Shown here in pieces: positions 36,785-47,600 of a DNA stretch of 58,858 bases. Below the pieces are notes generated by a model, which worked only from the letters and a program-made list of their open reading frames with translations, had not been told where the DNA came from and did no database searches. The translations under genes were made by a program, and so were the position numbers. The stretch's first letter is position 1. Each line of letters opens with the position of its first letter. The DNA comes from Bacteroidia bacterium (lineage in GTDB: Bacteria; Bacteroidota; Bacteroidia; Bacteroidales; GWF2-35-48), in the NCBI GenBank assembly GCA_016212695.1, contig JACREX010000147.1:1-58858 (forward strand), given 5' to 3'.

Positions 36785-38974
36785 CTACCGATCAATTTCG
36801 TAATACTGGTCTGTTGAGCCTACAATCTTGAATTCAGTTCTCCTGTTCTTTTCGCGGCCAGTGGGATTATCTGTGCCATCGGGATTGGTATTGCGTGCAA
36901 TCGGTTGCGATTTCCCATATCCTTTTGAAATAAGCCTGTCTATTGTAATGCCTTTGCTGATTAAGTATTTCACTACATTATCTGCTCTTTTCTGTGATAG
37001 CTTCAGGTTATATGCATCCGAACTGACCGAATCGGTATGCGCGGATATTTCAACAACAATCTTCGGCATTTTCGTCATGGTGGTCAAAACAAATTTATCA
37101 AGATAATCCAATGCATCCGGTGTCAAATCGGATTTGGCGAATTCATATGTAATATTCTTCAGAACGATGGCTTCTTTTTCTTTGATTATTTTTCCGGTAT
37201 TATCGGCCATTACTTTCATGTAAACAGCATCTAATTTTATGGTATCCGATTTGGTTATATTCCATGTTGACACATTCATGCGTTTGTTATCGTAACCATA
37301 ATTTTCAATTCTCACAATGTAACTGTTTCCCTGTTCAAGGTTGAAGGAATATTCGCCTTTTGAATCAGTGCCGGTATTGCTGATAAAAACGGAATCCCGG
37401 GTATTTTCTTTGATCATGAAAAGCGAAACTAATTTATTCCCCAGGAGCGTAACCGTATTTGTATCAATTTTATTTTTATCAATATTGACAAATTCGGAGT
37501 TTGCAGATTTTGTAAGCAGTTTAAACAGGCTGCTGTCTTTAACGGCAAACAGGGTCCCTTTCGCTACGATTTTGATAAGATCCGGCGCCTGGAATGTATA
37601 CAGGTCGTCGCAGCAGGTAACATTTCGCAAGGTCACTCCGCCGGCCCTGTTGGATGCAAAAAATCCTTCGCCTTTGGTTTTTGATAAGACAAAATATATA
37701 TCGTCTGCGCTCGAATTTATCGGATAACCTAAGTTTTCGGGCCGGGTCCAATTTTTTTGTTCGCCGATGGTTTTATATACATCCAGCCCTCCAAAGCCGG
37801 GGAGCTTGTCAGAACTGTAATACAAGGTTCTGGTTGGAATATCGTAGTACGGAGTTAATTCCTCTCCGGGAGTATTTACCAGTTTTCCCATATTTTTTAC
37901 TTCGCTCCATGTTTTTGTTTTTTTATTGAAAACAGAAAACCAGAGATCCATCCCTCCCAAACCTTCGGGCCGGTCGGATGTAAAATAGAGCACTTCCTGT
38001 CCGGTCCGGGAATCGGTTCCCAAAGCCGGCATGGTGGATGAGTATTTGCGTAGATTGATGGGTTTGGGAAGCATTTCCGGAGGCATCCAGAATTCGTCGC
38101 TGTCTTTTTTACTAACATAAATCGCACAGACCGGTTTGTTTTTCCAGTTTCTCACACAATATGTGAAATAGAATTTTTTCCCGTCCGGCGAAAAGGCTCC
38201 GTTGCCAACATCCATTTCGTCGTCGTTAAACGGGCCCGGATAAGCGATACCGCCCCGCCACTCGTTTTTTATTTTCCTGGCTACATAAAATTTTCTGACC
38301 GGCCTTTTTGCCGTATCATCCGTATTGTAAAAAGGGACGGAATCCTTTTTTAGCGCCGCATAAATAAAAGAGGTTTCGTTAACCGGTATGGGAGAGAATT
38401 CAATATTCGCTTTATTAATCGAGGTATCGAGATGTGTTACGATAACTTTGTTTTTTGCCTTGTTCCATACCGTATCAATATAGCTCTGGGCGAGTTCGCA
38501 TCCCGTTACTTCCGCCTTAGAAAGGTTTTTATAAAATTTCTCATCCTTCTGCCCCCTGTATTCTTTTCCGAATTTCATATAATTCTGCACAGCTTCCTTA
38601 TATTTTCCGTTCATTTTTTGCATAGTCGAATAATAATATAAAGCAAGCGGAAAATCTTTGGGCGCGCCTTCATAAACTTTTTGATAATACGTTTCGGCAT
38701 TCACATAATCCCTCGATCTTCTGTACAGTTCGGCCAGCTTATATGTGATTTTGAAATTTTTGGGTTTTTTCCGGCAATAGGTTTCATAGTAATCAATGGC
38801 GGTGTAAATATCCCCGACCCGTTCGGCATTTTTCCCAAAGCGTTTCAACCGCCAGGGTTTCATGGATTTTGACTGCTCGGCCGGTTTTTCAGAAGATGTA
38901 GCGTAGGGAATGTATAGAAAAATGAATGTGATAATGAAAATAACCTGTAATATTTTTTTGAATGGATGCTTCAT
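36785..38974 (-). CDS. OmpA family protein with PD40/WD40-like repeats (T9SS-associated type)
   Basis: 729 aa; N-terminal TPR-like region, FTSDRPEGLGGMDLW PD40 motifs, C-terminal OmpA domain VVEISAHTDSVSSDAYNLKLSQKRADNV. Confidence 0.92.
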   Translation of the reverse strand: MKHPFKKILQVIFIITFIFLYIPYATSSEKPAEQSKSMKPWRLKRFGKNAERVGDIYTAIDYYETYCRKKPKNFKITYKLAELYRRSRDYVNAETYYQKVYEGAPKDFPLALYYYSTMQKMNGKYKEAVQNYMKFGKEYRGQKDEKFYKNLSKAEVTGCELAQSYIDTVWNKAKNKVIVTHLDTSINKANIEFSPIPVNETSFIYAALKKDSVPFYNTDDTAKRPVRKFYVARKIKNEWRGGIAYPGPFNDDEMDVGNGAFSPDGKKFYFTYCVRNWKNKPVCAIYVSKKDSDEFWMPPEMLPKPINLRKYSSTMPALGTDSRTGQEVLYFTSDRPEGLGGMDLWFSVFNKKTKTWSEVKNMGKLVNTPGEELTPYYDIPTRTLYYSSDKLPGFGGLDVYKTIGEQKNWTRPENLGYPINSSADDIYFVLSKTKGEGFFASNRAGGVTLRNVTCCDDLYTFQAPDLIKIVAKGTLFAVKDSSLFKLLTKSANSEFVNIDKNKIDTNTVTLLGNKLVSLFMIKENTRDSVFISNTGTDSKGEYSFNLEQGNSYIVRIENYGYDNKRMNVSTWNITKSDTIKLDAVYMKVMADNTGKIIKEKEAIVLKNITYEFAKSDLTPDALDYLDKFVLTTMTKMPKIVVEISAHTDSVSSDAYNLKLSQKRADNVVKYLISKGITIDRLISKGYGKSQPIARNTNPDGTDNPTGREKNRRTEFKIVGSTDQYYEIDR

Positions 38975-38994
38975 TTTAAATAATGGATTTCACT

Positions 38995-40032
38995 TTAATA
39001 TCTGTCACACGGTATCGCTTTATTGGGTGTTATAGTGCTTGGTGCCGTATAAATAACAGATATTTCAAAAGCGCCTCGGCTTTGAGTGGCTGCTTTCAGT
39101 TCGGAAATATTCAGGTCATAGCTGAACCCGATATCAAAATCATGATAATTCAATCCGGCGACAAAAAACACGGCATCCATATTCCTGTTATACCCATTTC
39201 TTGCATAGCTGCCAATCCAGAATGAATTTAGTTTAAGAAAATTTGCAGGCAGAACATATCCGATATTAGCTCCCGCAACAATATCGTTCGCATTTTGCAT
39301 ATTCATGAAAAGCGCTTTGGGCGCGGCATAGAACTGCTTGGTGATATTGAATTTCACTTCTATATGGAAAACCTGCCTCATGGGCAATTGGTTGTTTGAA
39401 GACAGATACGATTCTTTCGGTTGTGTAAGATGATACATGGCAAATCCCACCTGCGGCTCGAACCGTTTGAATTTTTTGCTCCAGAGAGCGCCTGCATTTA
39501 GATCAAAATACGAAGGTTGTTCGGTGCTGCCCGGTTCATTGCTTAACAAGTTTGAGTTAAATTGTCCGATGGTGATATCCCATTGTGCCGGATACGTCTG
39601 GCCGCTGAGAGAATAAGACTTCATAACATATCCGGCCTGGATGCCGAAATGCAGGGAATTAAAATCAGCGAGTTTTTTATGATATGCAAAAGAAAGATAA
39701 AATTTATTTGCCACCAGGTCAATGTTCCCGGATTTATCATTGATATAATTGATTCCCCAACTGAAATTTTCAGTGTAAATATACCACTGGTGATCGAACC
39801 CCAACGATTGCGTAATATATGGAACAGAGATGGATTTCCATTGGGAACGGTATATGCCCATGGCCCGCCAGTCTCCGTTACAATATCCTGTTAATGCCGG
39901 ATTCAGGGCAAGAGGGGCGGCATAAAATTGTGAAAAATGAATATCCTGCGAAAAGGAGTTTTTTCTCACAAGCATCAATACTGCAAGGAATACCAATAAA
40001 AAATATTTTTTCAATTCAACTGTATTTTGCAA
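38995..40032 (-). CDS. PorP/SprF family type IX secretion membrane protein
   Basis: QDIHFSQFYAAPLALNPALTGYCNGDWR signature; start is probably a TTG codon (40032 or 40014). Confidence 0.92.
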   Translation of the reverse strand: MQNTVELKKYFLLVFLAVLMLVRKNSFSQDIHFSQFYAAPLALNPALTGYCNGDWRAMGIYRSQWKSISVPYITQSLGFDHQWYIYTENFSWGINYINDKSGNIDLVANKFYLSFAYHKKLADFNSLHFGIQAGYVMKSYSLSGQTYPAQWDITIGQFNSNLLSNEPGSTEQPSYFDLNAGALWSKKFKRFEPQVGFAMYHLTQPKESYLSSNNQLPMRQVFHIEVKFNITKQFYAAPKALFMNMQNANDIVAGANIGYVLPANFLKLNSFWIGSYARNGYNRNMDAVFFVAGLNYHDFDIGFSYDLNISELKAATQSRGAFEISVIYTAPSTITPNKAIPCDRY

Positions 40033-40034
40033 AC

Positions 40035-40088
40035 AAAAATAGTATTATTTTTACAAAATTAAAAAATAGTATTACTTTTACAATAAGT
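40035..40088. repeat. Two copies of a 27-bp tandem repeat between divergent porP/sprF and the PKD-repeat gene
   Basis: AAAAATAGTATTAtTTTTACAAaAttA / AAAAATAGTATTAcTTTTACAAtAagt; possible regulatory region. Confidence 0.6.
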
Positions 40089-40106
40089 TAAAAAATTAAA
40101 TAGCCG

Positions 40107-43100
40107 GTGAAAGACAGAATTTATCTCATATTTCTTTTTGTATTCTTTTTTTCTGTTTCGTTAAGAGCTCAGGTTACAGCGTCTTTCTCTGCATCCCAGA
40201 CAACGGGTTGCGGCAATCTTCCTTTGGTTAATTTTTTCAATATGTCAACAGGTTCCGGATCATTATCATATGTATGGAATTTCGGAAACAGTAACACATC
40301 TGTTTTACAGAATCCATCTACAAGCTATCCGAATCCGGGCGATTACCTTGTTGTATTGACTGTAACTAACGGTACACAGAGCGATACTGCTGCGGCCATG
40401 ATTCATGTATATAATATTCCTACTGCTATTTTTACATCAGGTAATCATGACGGATGTATTCCGCTTACTGTAAATTTTCAGGATGGCTCCACAGTTACCG
40501 GATCTACAATTATTCAATGGCAGTGGTATTTTGGCGACGGGTATGAATCCAATGATCAGAATCCGGTTCATATGTATCAGACAGCAGGCAGCTATCCGGT
40601 TTCATTACAGGTTACGGATGCGCACGGTTGCGTTTCCACAACCTATAACCTGTCTGATTATGTTCATGCCACGATTGTCCCTGTCATCCAGTTTACATCC
40701 GATTATACAAGTTATTGCCTTGTACCGCTCACTGTGAATTTTACCAATACCACGGTGGGATCAACCGCCCTGACCTACAACTGGACCTTTGGCGACGGTG
40801 GAACATCAACCTTACAGAATCCTTCACATACGTATGTTGATTCGGGTTTCTATGATGTGTCTTTAACTGTTATTGACCAATATGGCTGTTCAAATGATAC
40901 AACTATTACCGACTACATGGACCTTACTATCGTAACCGCATCTTTTTCGGTAGTTGAGGGCGATACGGTTTGCCAGAACCAGATGGTGCATTTTAACAAT
41001 ACATCCGGCGTACCAGGCTGGTGGATTTATGGCAATGGCACAAGCGGAACATTAGATTCAACAATATACCCGAATACCGGAAACGTTACCGTTACGCTGA
41101 TCGCCGCGCCGGGAACACCCTGTGCCGATACGATCTCCCGGAATATTGTTGTCATTGCGCCTCCCATCGCAAATTTTTCTCTCGACGATGAATACGGCTG
41201 CAAGGTGCCACATACCGTTCATTTTACTAATCAGTCCACGGGGGCTGTTTCGTGGGCATGGGCTTTTGGAGACAATAATACTTCTGCCGTTCAGAATCCA
41301 ACAAATATTTATAATACCCAGGGAACTTTTATTATAAATCTGGCCATAGCCAGTTATTACGGTTGCCGGGCCGCTCATTCCGATACCGTTTATATTGAGT
41401 TCCCGGTTGCCGATTTTTTGAATGATACAAATATGGGCTGTAAACCGTTGCCCGTACCCTTTACCAACAGCAGCCACTGCAATACAACTTTTGACAATAT
41501 ATCTTCATATATCTGGACTTTTGGCGACGGGGGCACATCAATACTACAGAATCCCACGCACACTTACACGCAGCCCGGAAATTTTTGGGTACGCCTGACC
41601 ATTACAACTGCGCATGGATGCACGGCCAAAGATTCATTAATCGTTAACGTGGGCTCGCACCAGCATCCGGGATTTGTTCTGGATAATTATATTATCTGCG
41701 CTCAGGACACCATAAAATTTACAAATACATCAACCGATAGAGACACGATCGATTATTACAACTGGTCGTCATCGAGTCCTGTCATATTCGGAAGCGACAC
41801 AATCCCTCTGCCTCCGACCATTGTTAGAAATACTGTTGATACCGGTTATATGAGTATTCAACTGATCGTAGGGTACAATGGATGCAAGGATACCCTTATT
41901 GACAGCATTTATGTAAACGGCCCGATAATAAAAACCCGGTCTGTTGTTACTTCTTTGATGAACTGTAATAATCCGTATCAGTATTTTATGACAACTGTCA
42001 CACAGGGCGTCCAGTACTGGGTATGGAACTGGAGAGACTCTTCGCTTGTTGATACAACTATTCAAGATACCATTATGCATACTTTTCCGGTATCAGAGCC
42101 AAGCACTCCCGATAGAATGGTGTTAATATATGCCGTAAACGATACTACCGGTTGCATATATAAAGACAGCATCTTGGTTCATCCGAAAGATATTCATGCG
42201 AATTTTGACTCGATGGCATGGCACGATACGATTTGTTATACCCCGAATTTGTTTACTGCAAGCAGTTTTAAAGATGCATTTTTCTGGAACTGGAATTTTG
42301 GCGACAATACACCGGCTACAGGGTGGGGCGGCAACATGGTAAGCCACGTGTATGATACATCCGGAACTTTTACTGTCTGGCTGTATGCAAAATCCGAAGT
42401 GCAGAACGAACTTCAGTGTGTGGATTCCGTTTCGAGGCAGGTTCGGGTATTTAAACCTGAAGTCGAATTTAGGGCAGACACATTAATCGGTTGCGCACAA
42501 TCGCCTATTACCGTACCTTTTCATAGCCAGGCATTTTCGAATGATATCGGCCTTATGGCCTGGTTATGGACTTTTGGAGACGGCCAGGTTGCAACCGATA
42601 CATTTGTTACACACTCGTATCCAATAGCAAATTATTATACCGTATCTTTGCAGGTTACCGATTCATTAGGTTGCATCAACTCATTAACAAAAAATAATTT
42701 TATCGCCTCCCTGTCAGTAACGTCTGATTTTAATTCTCCCGATACCATATATTGCACAGGTGAGCCGGTTTCTCTTAATTCAACTTCATCTTTTGGCACG
42801 CCTACTGATGCTGCATACCAGCCAATACATTGGTTATGGTATTTTGGAAACGGCGATTCCAGTCTGGTTCAAAACCCAATGATGTCTTACCCGGTAAAAG
42901 GAGATTATGATGTTACGCTGATTGTATATGATACGCTGGGATGTTCAGACACGCTGATAATAACAAATTATCTGCAGGCGCAAAGTATAAACGCTCAATT
43001 CCGGCTGGTGTTAAATGGCGTTTATGTTTTTTCCGATTCTGCGGTTTCTGTTGCTGATACTAATTGCTATCCGGTTCAGATAGGGTCGCATAATTTAACA

Positions 43101-44546
43101 AATCAAACCCTGACTGAATATAATCCCACTTATATTTGGGATTTTGGCAACGGAGGATCTTCCATTTTGGAAACGCCCAGTTTCAGTTATGTTATGCCGG
43201 GAACTTATTACCTGACTATGCAAACAACCACGTCGCATGGATGCATTGATAAAGACACGATGATTATTCAGGTGGGAGGCCCCTGGGCGGAAATTATTTT
43301 AAGCGACAGTATGATCTGTAAAAGCGATACGGTTGCATTTAATATTACTGATACAATTTCTATTAGTTCCGTGTCATGGAATTTTGGCGATGGGTATGCC
43401 AGTACAAATTTTGCTCCTCAGCATCAATACAGCTATTATCCTGATACCGGGTATTTTGTTGTTACGCTGAATGCTTATTCCGGCTCATGCCAGATGTATC
43501 CTGCAAAAACCGATACGATACATGTTATTGATGTTATAGCCCGTTTTAACAGGGGCAACCAGGATGCAGATACATCGGAATGTCAGCCGTACACTATTTA
43601 TTTCTTCAATCTTTCTACAGGCGCTGATTTATGGAGTTGGAATTTTGGCGATGGAACAACATCAAATACCCAGTTTCCTCCTCCGCACTTATTTGTTAAT
43701 GCCAACCAAAGCAATATGGTTTATAATGTATCCCTGATTATTGCCAGTAGTATAGCCGGTTGTAAAGATACCGTCATAAAACCCGTGGTCATCTATCCCA
43801 CACCGGATATAACAGTTTCAAATGATACGTTAATCTGTATTGGCGGTAATGCCAGCCTGCATGCAACCGGAGGATCCGGCATACTGTGGAGCCCGGTTCA
43901 GGGATTGAGCAGCGCTACATCTTATGACCCGGCAGCGGGGCCGACATTGACAACAAATTATCATGCATTGATTGCAAGCATGTATGGTTGCCAGAATACG
44001 GATTCTGTTATGGTACAGGTTCAGCAAATGCCTACATGGATAAACCTTCATGATACAACTATTGTTATCGGCGAAGTTGTGAATATTTCTTTTGATGTGG
44101 ATCAGAATAATATTTCTTATCAATGGACTCCGGATTATCACCTTTCCTGCACCACTTGCCCGAATCCTGTTGCACAACCGTTGCATTCCACGGAATATAT
44201 AATCAGGTTTGTTGACAGTTCAGGATGTTTTGTACGCACAGATACTATACGTATTAATGTTGACGCTAATTTTTCAGTTGCTGTTCCAACTGTTTTCACT
44301 CCCAATGGAGATACTCATAATGATACTATATATGTTAAAGGCTGGGGAATAAAAAGAATTAAAAAGTTTTCGATATACAACCGGTGGGGGCAGTTGATGT
44401 TTCAGACAGATGACATCCATGTTGGATGGGATGGAACCTATAACGGCCAGAAACAGCCGCCGGATACTTATACCTATTTTGTAGAAGTTGAACTTCTTGA
44501 TGAAACTACCATGAGCAAAAAGGGAAACTTTAGTTTACTGCGATGA
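40107..44546 (+). CDS. Large secreted PKD-repeat protein with T9SS type B (gliding-motility-type) C-terminal domain
   Basis: 1479 aa; many WxFGDGxxSxxxNPxHxYxxxGxYxVxLxV PKD units; C-terminal VFTPNGDTHNDTIYVKGWGIKRIKKFSIYNRWGQLMF...GWDGTYNGQKQPPDTYTYFVE. Confidence 0.94.
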   Translation: MKDRIYLIFLFVFFFSVSLRAQVTASFSASQTTGCGNLPLVNFFNMSTGSGSLSYVWNFGNSNTSVLQNPSTSYPNPGDYLVVLTVTNGTQSDTAAAMIHVYNIPTAIFTSGNHDGCIPLTVNFQDGSTVTGSTIIQWQWYFGDGYESNDQNPVHMYQTAGSYPVSLQVTDAHGCVSTTYNLSDYVHATIVPVIQFTSDYTSYCLVPLTVNFTNTTVGSTALTYNWTFGDGGTSTLQNPSHTYVDSGFYDVSLTVIDQYGCSNDTTITDYMDLTIVTASFSVVEGDTVCQNQMVHFNNTSGVPGWWIYGNGTSGTLDSTIYPNTGNVTVTLIAAPGTPCADTISRNIVVIAPPIANFSLDDEYGCKVPHTVHFTNQSTGAVSWAWAFGDNNTSAVQNPTNIYNTQGTFIINLAIASYYGCRAAHSDTVYIEFPVADFLNDTNMGCKPLPVPFTNSSHCNTTFDNISSYIWTFGDGGTSILQNPTHTYTQPGNFWVRLTITTAHGCTAKDSLIVNVGSHQHPGFVLDNYIICAQDTIKFTNTSTDRDTIDYYNWSSSSPVIFGSDTIPLPPTIVRNTVDTGYMSIQLIVGYNGCKDTLIDSIYVNGPIIKTRSVVTSLMNCNNPYQYFMTTVTQGVQYWVWNWRDSSLVDTTIQDTIMHTFPVSEPSTPDRMVLIYAVNDTTGCIYKDSILVHPKDIHANFDSMAWHDTICYTPNLFTASSFKDAFFWNWNFGDNTPATGWGGNMVSHVYDTSGTFTVWLYAKSEVQNELQCVDSVSRQVRVFKPEVEFRADTLIGCAQSPITVPFHSQAFSNDIGLMAWLWTFGDGQVATDTFVTHSYPIANYYTVSLQVTDSLGCINSLTKNNFIASLSVTSDFNSPDTIYCTGEPVSLNSTSSFGTPTDAAYQPIHWLWYFGNGDSSLVQNPMMSYPVKGDYDVTLIVYDTLGCSDTLIITNYLQAQSINAQFRLVLNGVYVFSDSAVSVADTNCYPVQIGSHNLTNQTLTEYNPTYIWDFGNGGSSILETPSFSYVMPGTYYLTMQTTTSHGCIDKDTMIIQVGGPWAEIILSDSMICKSDTVAFNITDTISISSVSWNFGDGYASTNFAPQHQYSYYPDTGYFVVTLNAYSGSCQMYPAKTDTIHVIDVIARFNRGNQDADTSECQPYTIYFFNLSTGADLWSWNFGDGTTSNTQFPPPHLFVNANQSNMVYNVSLIIASSIAGCKDTVIKPVVIYPTPDITVSNDTLICIGGNASLHATGGSGILWSPVQGLSSATSYDPAAGPTLTTNYHALIASMYGCQNTDSVMVQVQQMPTWINLHDTTIVIGEVVNISFDVDQNNISYQWTPDYHLSCTTCPNPVAQPLHSTEYIIRFVDSSGCFVRTDTIRINVDANFSVAVPTVFTPNGDTHNDTIYVKGWGIKRIKKFSIYNRWGQLMFQTDDIHVGWDGTYNGQKQPPDTYTYFVEVELLDETTMSKKGNFSLLR

Positions 44547-44560
44547 AGGAATTTTAATGT

Positions 44561-44601
44561 AATAACAAAAAAGCAGGTGTCGAGCCTGCTTTTTTGTTAT
44601 T
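44561..44601. terminator. Bidirectional intrinsic terminator between convergent genes
   Basis: Perfect 17-bp stem AATAACAAAAAAGCAGG / CCTGCTTTTTTGTTATT with 7-nt loop TGTCGAG; A-run on one side and T-run on the other. Confidence 0.88.
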
Positions 44602-47600
44602 GTAGTATTAATTTTAGAAGATTTCTTTTATCTCCTTTACATATTTTTAATAAGTACACGCCCCTAGGTAAATTTTTCACATCAATGATTTCCTTATTTA
44701 TATTATGTATTATCTTCTTAGTCATAACGGCTCCTGTAATATCTGTAATTTCAAAAAATGATTCTTGTTGGAGTATTTCAGAGAACTCAATTGTTAATTT
44801 ATTTTTTGCAGGATTGGGATAGACGGTGATAAAACCATCGTCTTGTTCCATTGTAAGAATACCGACATTATCATCAACATAAATCGAATCGGTTGCATAA
44901 CATCCATGAATATTTCCAACAGTGACAAAATACCATCCGTATGCATTTACGCTGATTTGTTGAGTGCTTTCACTTGTAGACCATAGATAACTGTCAAACC
45001 CGGAACCGGCGTCAAGGGTTGCAGGCAGCGCTGTATGCAATGTGTCAGGAGTTAAATTAACAGGAGGCAGCGGATGAACCAGTACAATTATACTGTCTGT
45101 ACTGCTGCACCCTGAAGTATTCGTAACCGTAACGGTAAAAACAGTATTTGACGTAGGCGATACAACTATATTGGGTTGGTTATCGCCATTGCTCCATTGA
45201 TATACCGTTCCTCCGCTTGCCGTAAGAGAAACGCTGTTGCCCACGCAAATGGTAGTATCATTGCTTAGGGTAATAACCGGCGAGGGCGATACTGAAACCA
45301 GCAATGAGTTTGAAATAGTTCCGGTTCCGCAAGCATTAATTCCTTTTACGGCGAGCATTACATTTCCAAAATATGTGGGACTCCATGAAACGGCTGCTGT
45401 TAAGCTATCGCCGGTAATTGTTCCTGCACTGGATGGTAAAAGATACCAGATGTATGAAGTAGCGCTAGGGGCTCCCTGCGTTGTGTAAGAGGTAACTGTA
45501 GTGTCATTCGTACAAACCGATGTCGGCCCGGTTGGCGTTCCGGCTATAGAAGGAATTTGGTTTATTATTATATGAACGCTATCAGCCGCAGTACAGTTAT
45601 TGGCGCCTGTTACGGTTACATAATATACTCCTCCGGTTGAAACATTAATTACGTTTGTCGTGTCGCCAGTATTCCATAAATATGTTATGCCGCCGCTTGC
45701 AAAAACCGCCACTGTATCACCGTAACAGAATGTTGTGTCAGGCCCTGCAGATGCATTTACAAAATAAACCACGACACTTACTGTATCTGAATTATGACAA
45801 CCGTTTCCATCTGTTACCGTAACCATATAATCTGTGGTATTTTGAGGAGCAACAGATATGGTAGCCAAATCTTCTCCCGTGCTCCAGTGATATAATATTC
45901 CTCCGGTTGCCGTAAGAGAAGTATCGTTTCCCCTGCATATAGAGACGTCATTTCCTGCATTGGCAACAGGCAATGGGTTTACAAAAAGATGAATGCTGTC
46001 GCTTGCAGTGCAGCCATTACTATCATATACGGTAACATAAAATATTCCCGCTATTGTAATGAAAATATCTGCTGTGGTATCGCTATTGTTCCATAAATAG
46101 GTAACGCCTCCGCTTGCCGTAAGATGTGCGGTATCGCCAAAGCAGATGGTCGTATCCTGTCCCGCCTCCGCAATAGGCGAAATATTAAAATTAACAGTTA
46201 CGCTGTCAGTAGAAAAACATCCGGTTGATCCGGTTACGGTTACAAAATATATTCCCGCAATAGTAACACTTATTTCTGAAATTGTGTCACCCGTATTCCA
46301 CGCATAAGATGTTCCTCCGCTGGCCAAAAGGATTGCAGTGTCTCCATTACAAATCGTAACATCCTGTCCCGCCTCTGCGTCAACAAAATTGACAACTACC
46401 AAAACCGTATCAGAATTGTGGCATCCGTTATTGTCGGTAGCCGTTACGATATATTCTGTTGTATTAAACGGTACGGTATAGATTGTTGAAATCGTATCTC
46501 CTATGCTCCACACAAAGTGAATACCTCCGGTAGCCGAAAGAAAGGCGGTATCATAACGGCAAATGGTTACATCAACTCCTGCGTCTGCCAGGGGCAAAGG
46601 ATTTATTGTTACGAGGATACTGTCATAGGAATAGCAACCAATATTATCAAAGACTGTAACATAATAATAAACATCGGAAGCAGGGCTCACATCAATTCCT
46701 TGAGTGGTTTCGCCTGTATTCCAGAAATAGGTAACACCTCCGCCAGCCAGCAGATGAGCCGTATCTCCAAAACAAACGGCAATATTATTCCCGGCCTCGG
46801 CAATAGGTAAATTATGAACTGACAATGGCAATGAAAACGATTCTGTGCATCCGTTAGAGCCGGTTATTGTAACACTAAACGGACCCGCAATGGTAACATA
46901 AATAACTGAATCCGTAGCGCCTGTATTCCAACTGTAGGAAGTACCGCCGGTTGCCGTGATAGTGGCAGTATCTCCCGTGCAAATAGCCGTGTCGCCGGAA
47001 ACCGAACCGCCGGAATAATTCACTATAACAAGAACACTGTCCCTGTCAGAACAACCCAAAATATCAAATACTGTGACCTGATAAGCTGTTGAGGAATCCG
47101 GGCTGACAGATATGGATTGAGTGTTTTCATTGGTACTCCATAGATATGAAATACCCCCTGATGCATTCAGTATCGCTGTGTCATACCTGCATATTGCCAA
47201 ATCATTTCCCGCAAAGGCAGAAGGGAGAGGGTTAATAGTAATGAGAACTGTGTCGGTATTGGAACAAGCATTCATGTCTGTGACAGTAACAATATAGGCA
47301 CCTCCTGTAACAACCGGATTCAGAGCATTGGTAACATTATTGCTCCAGAGGTACGAAACGCCGCCGCCGGCATAAAGCATGGCAGTATCATTCTGACAAA
47401 CTGAAGTATCATTTCCGGCATATGCAATAGGTAAACTTAGTACCGTAACAGTGAGGCTGTCGTTTTTCGAACATCCCTGGGGACTGGTAATTGTAACAAA
47501 ATAAGTAGTTGTGATTGATGGAGAGACCGAAATATTTTGGAACGTCTCTCCTGTACTCCATGAATAACCCGATCCTCCATGCGCTGAAATCTGAATGGTG

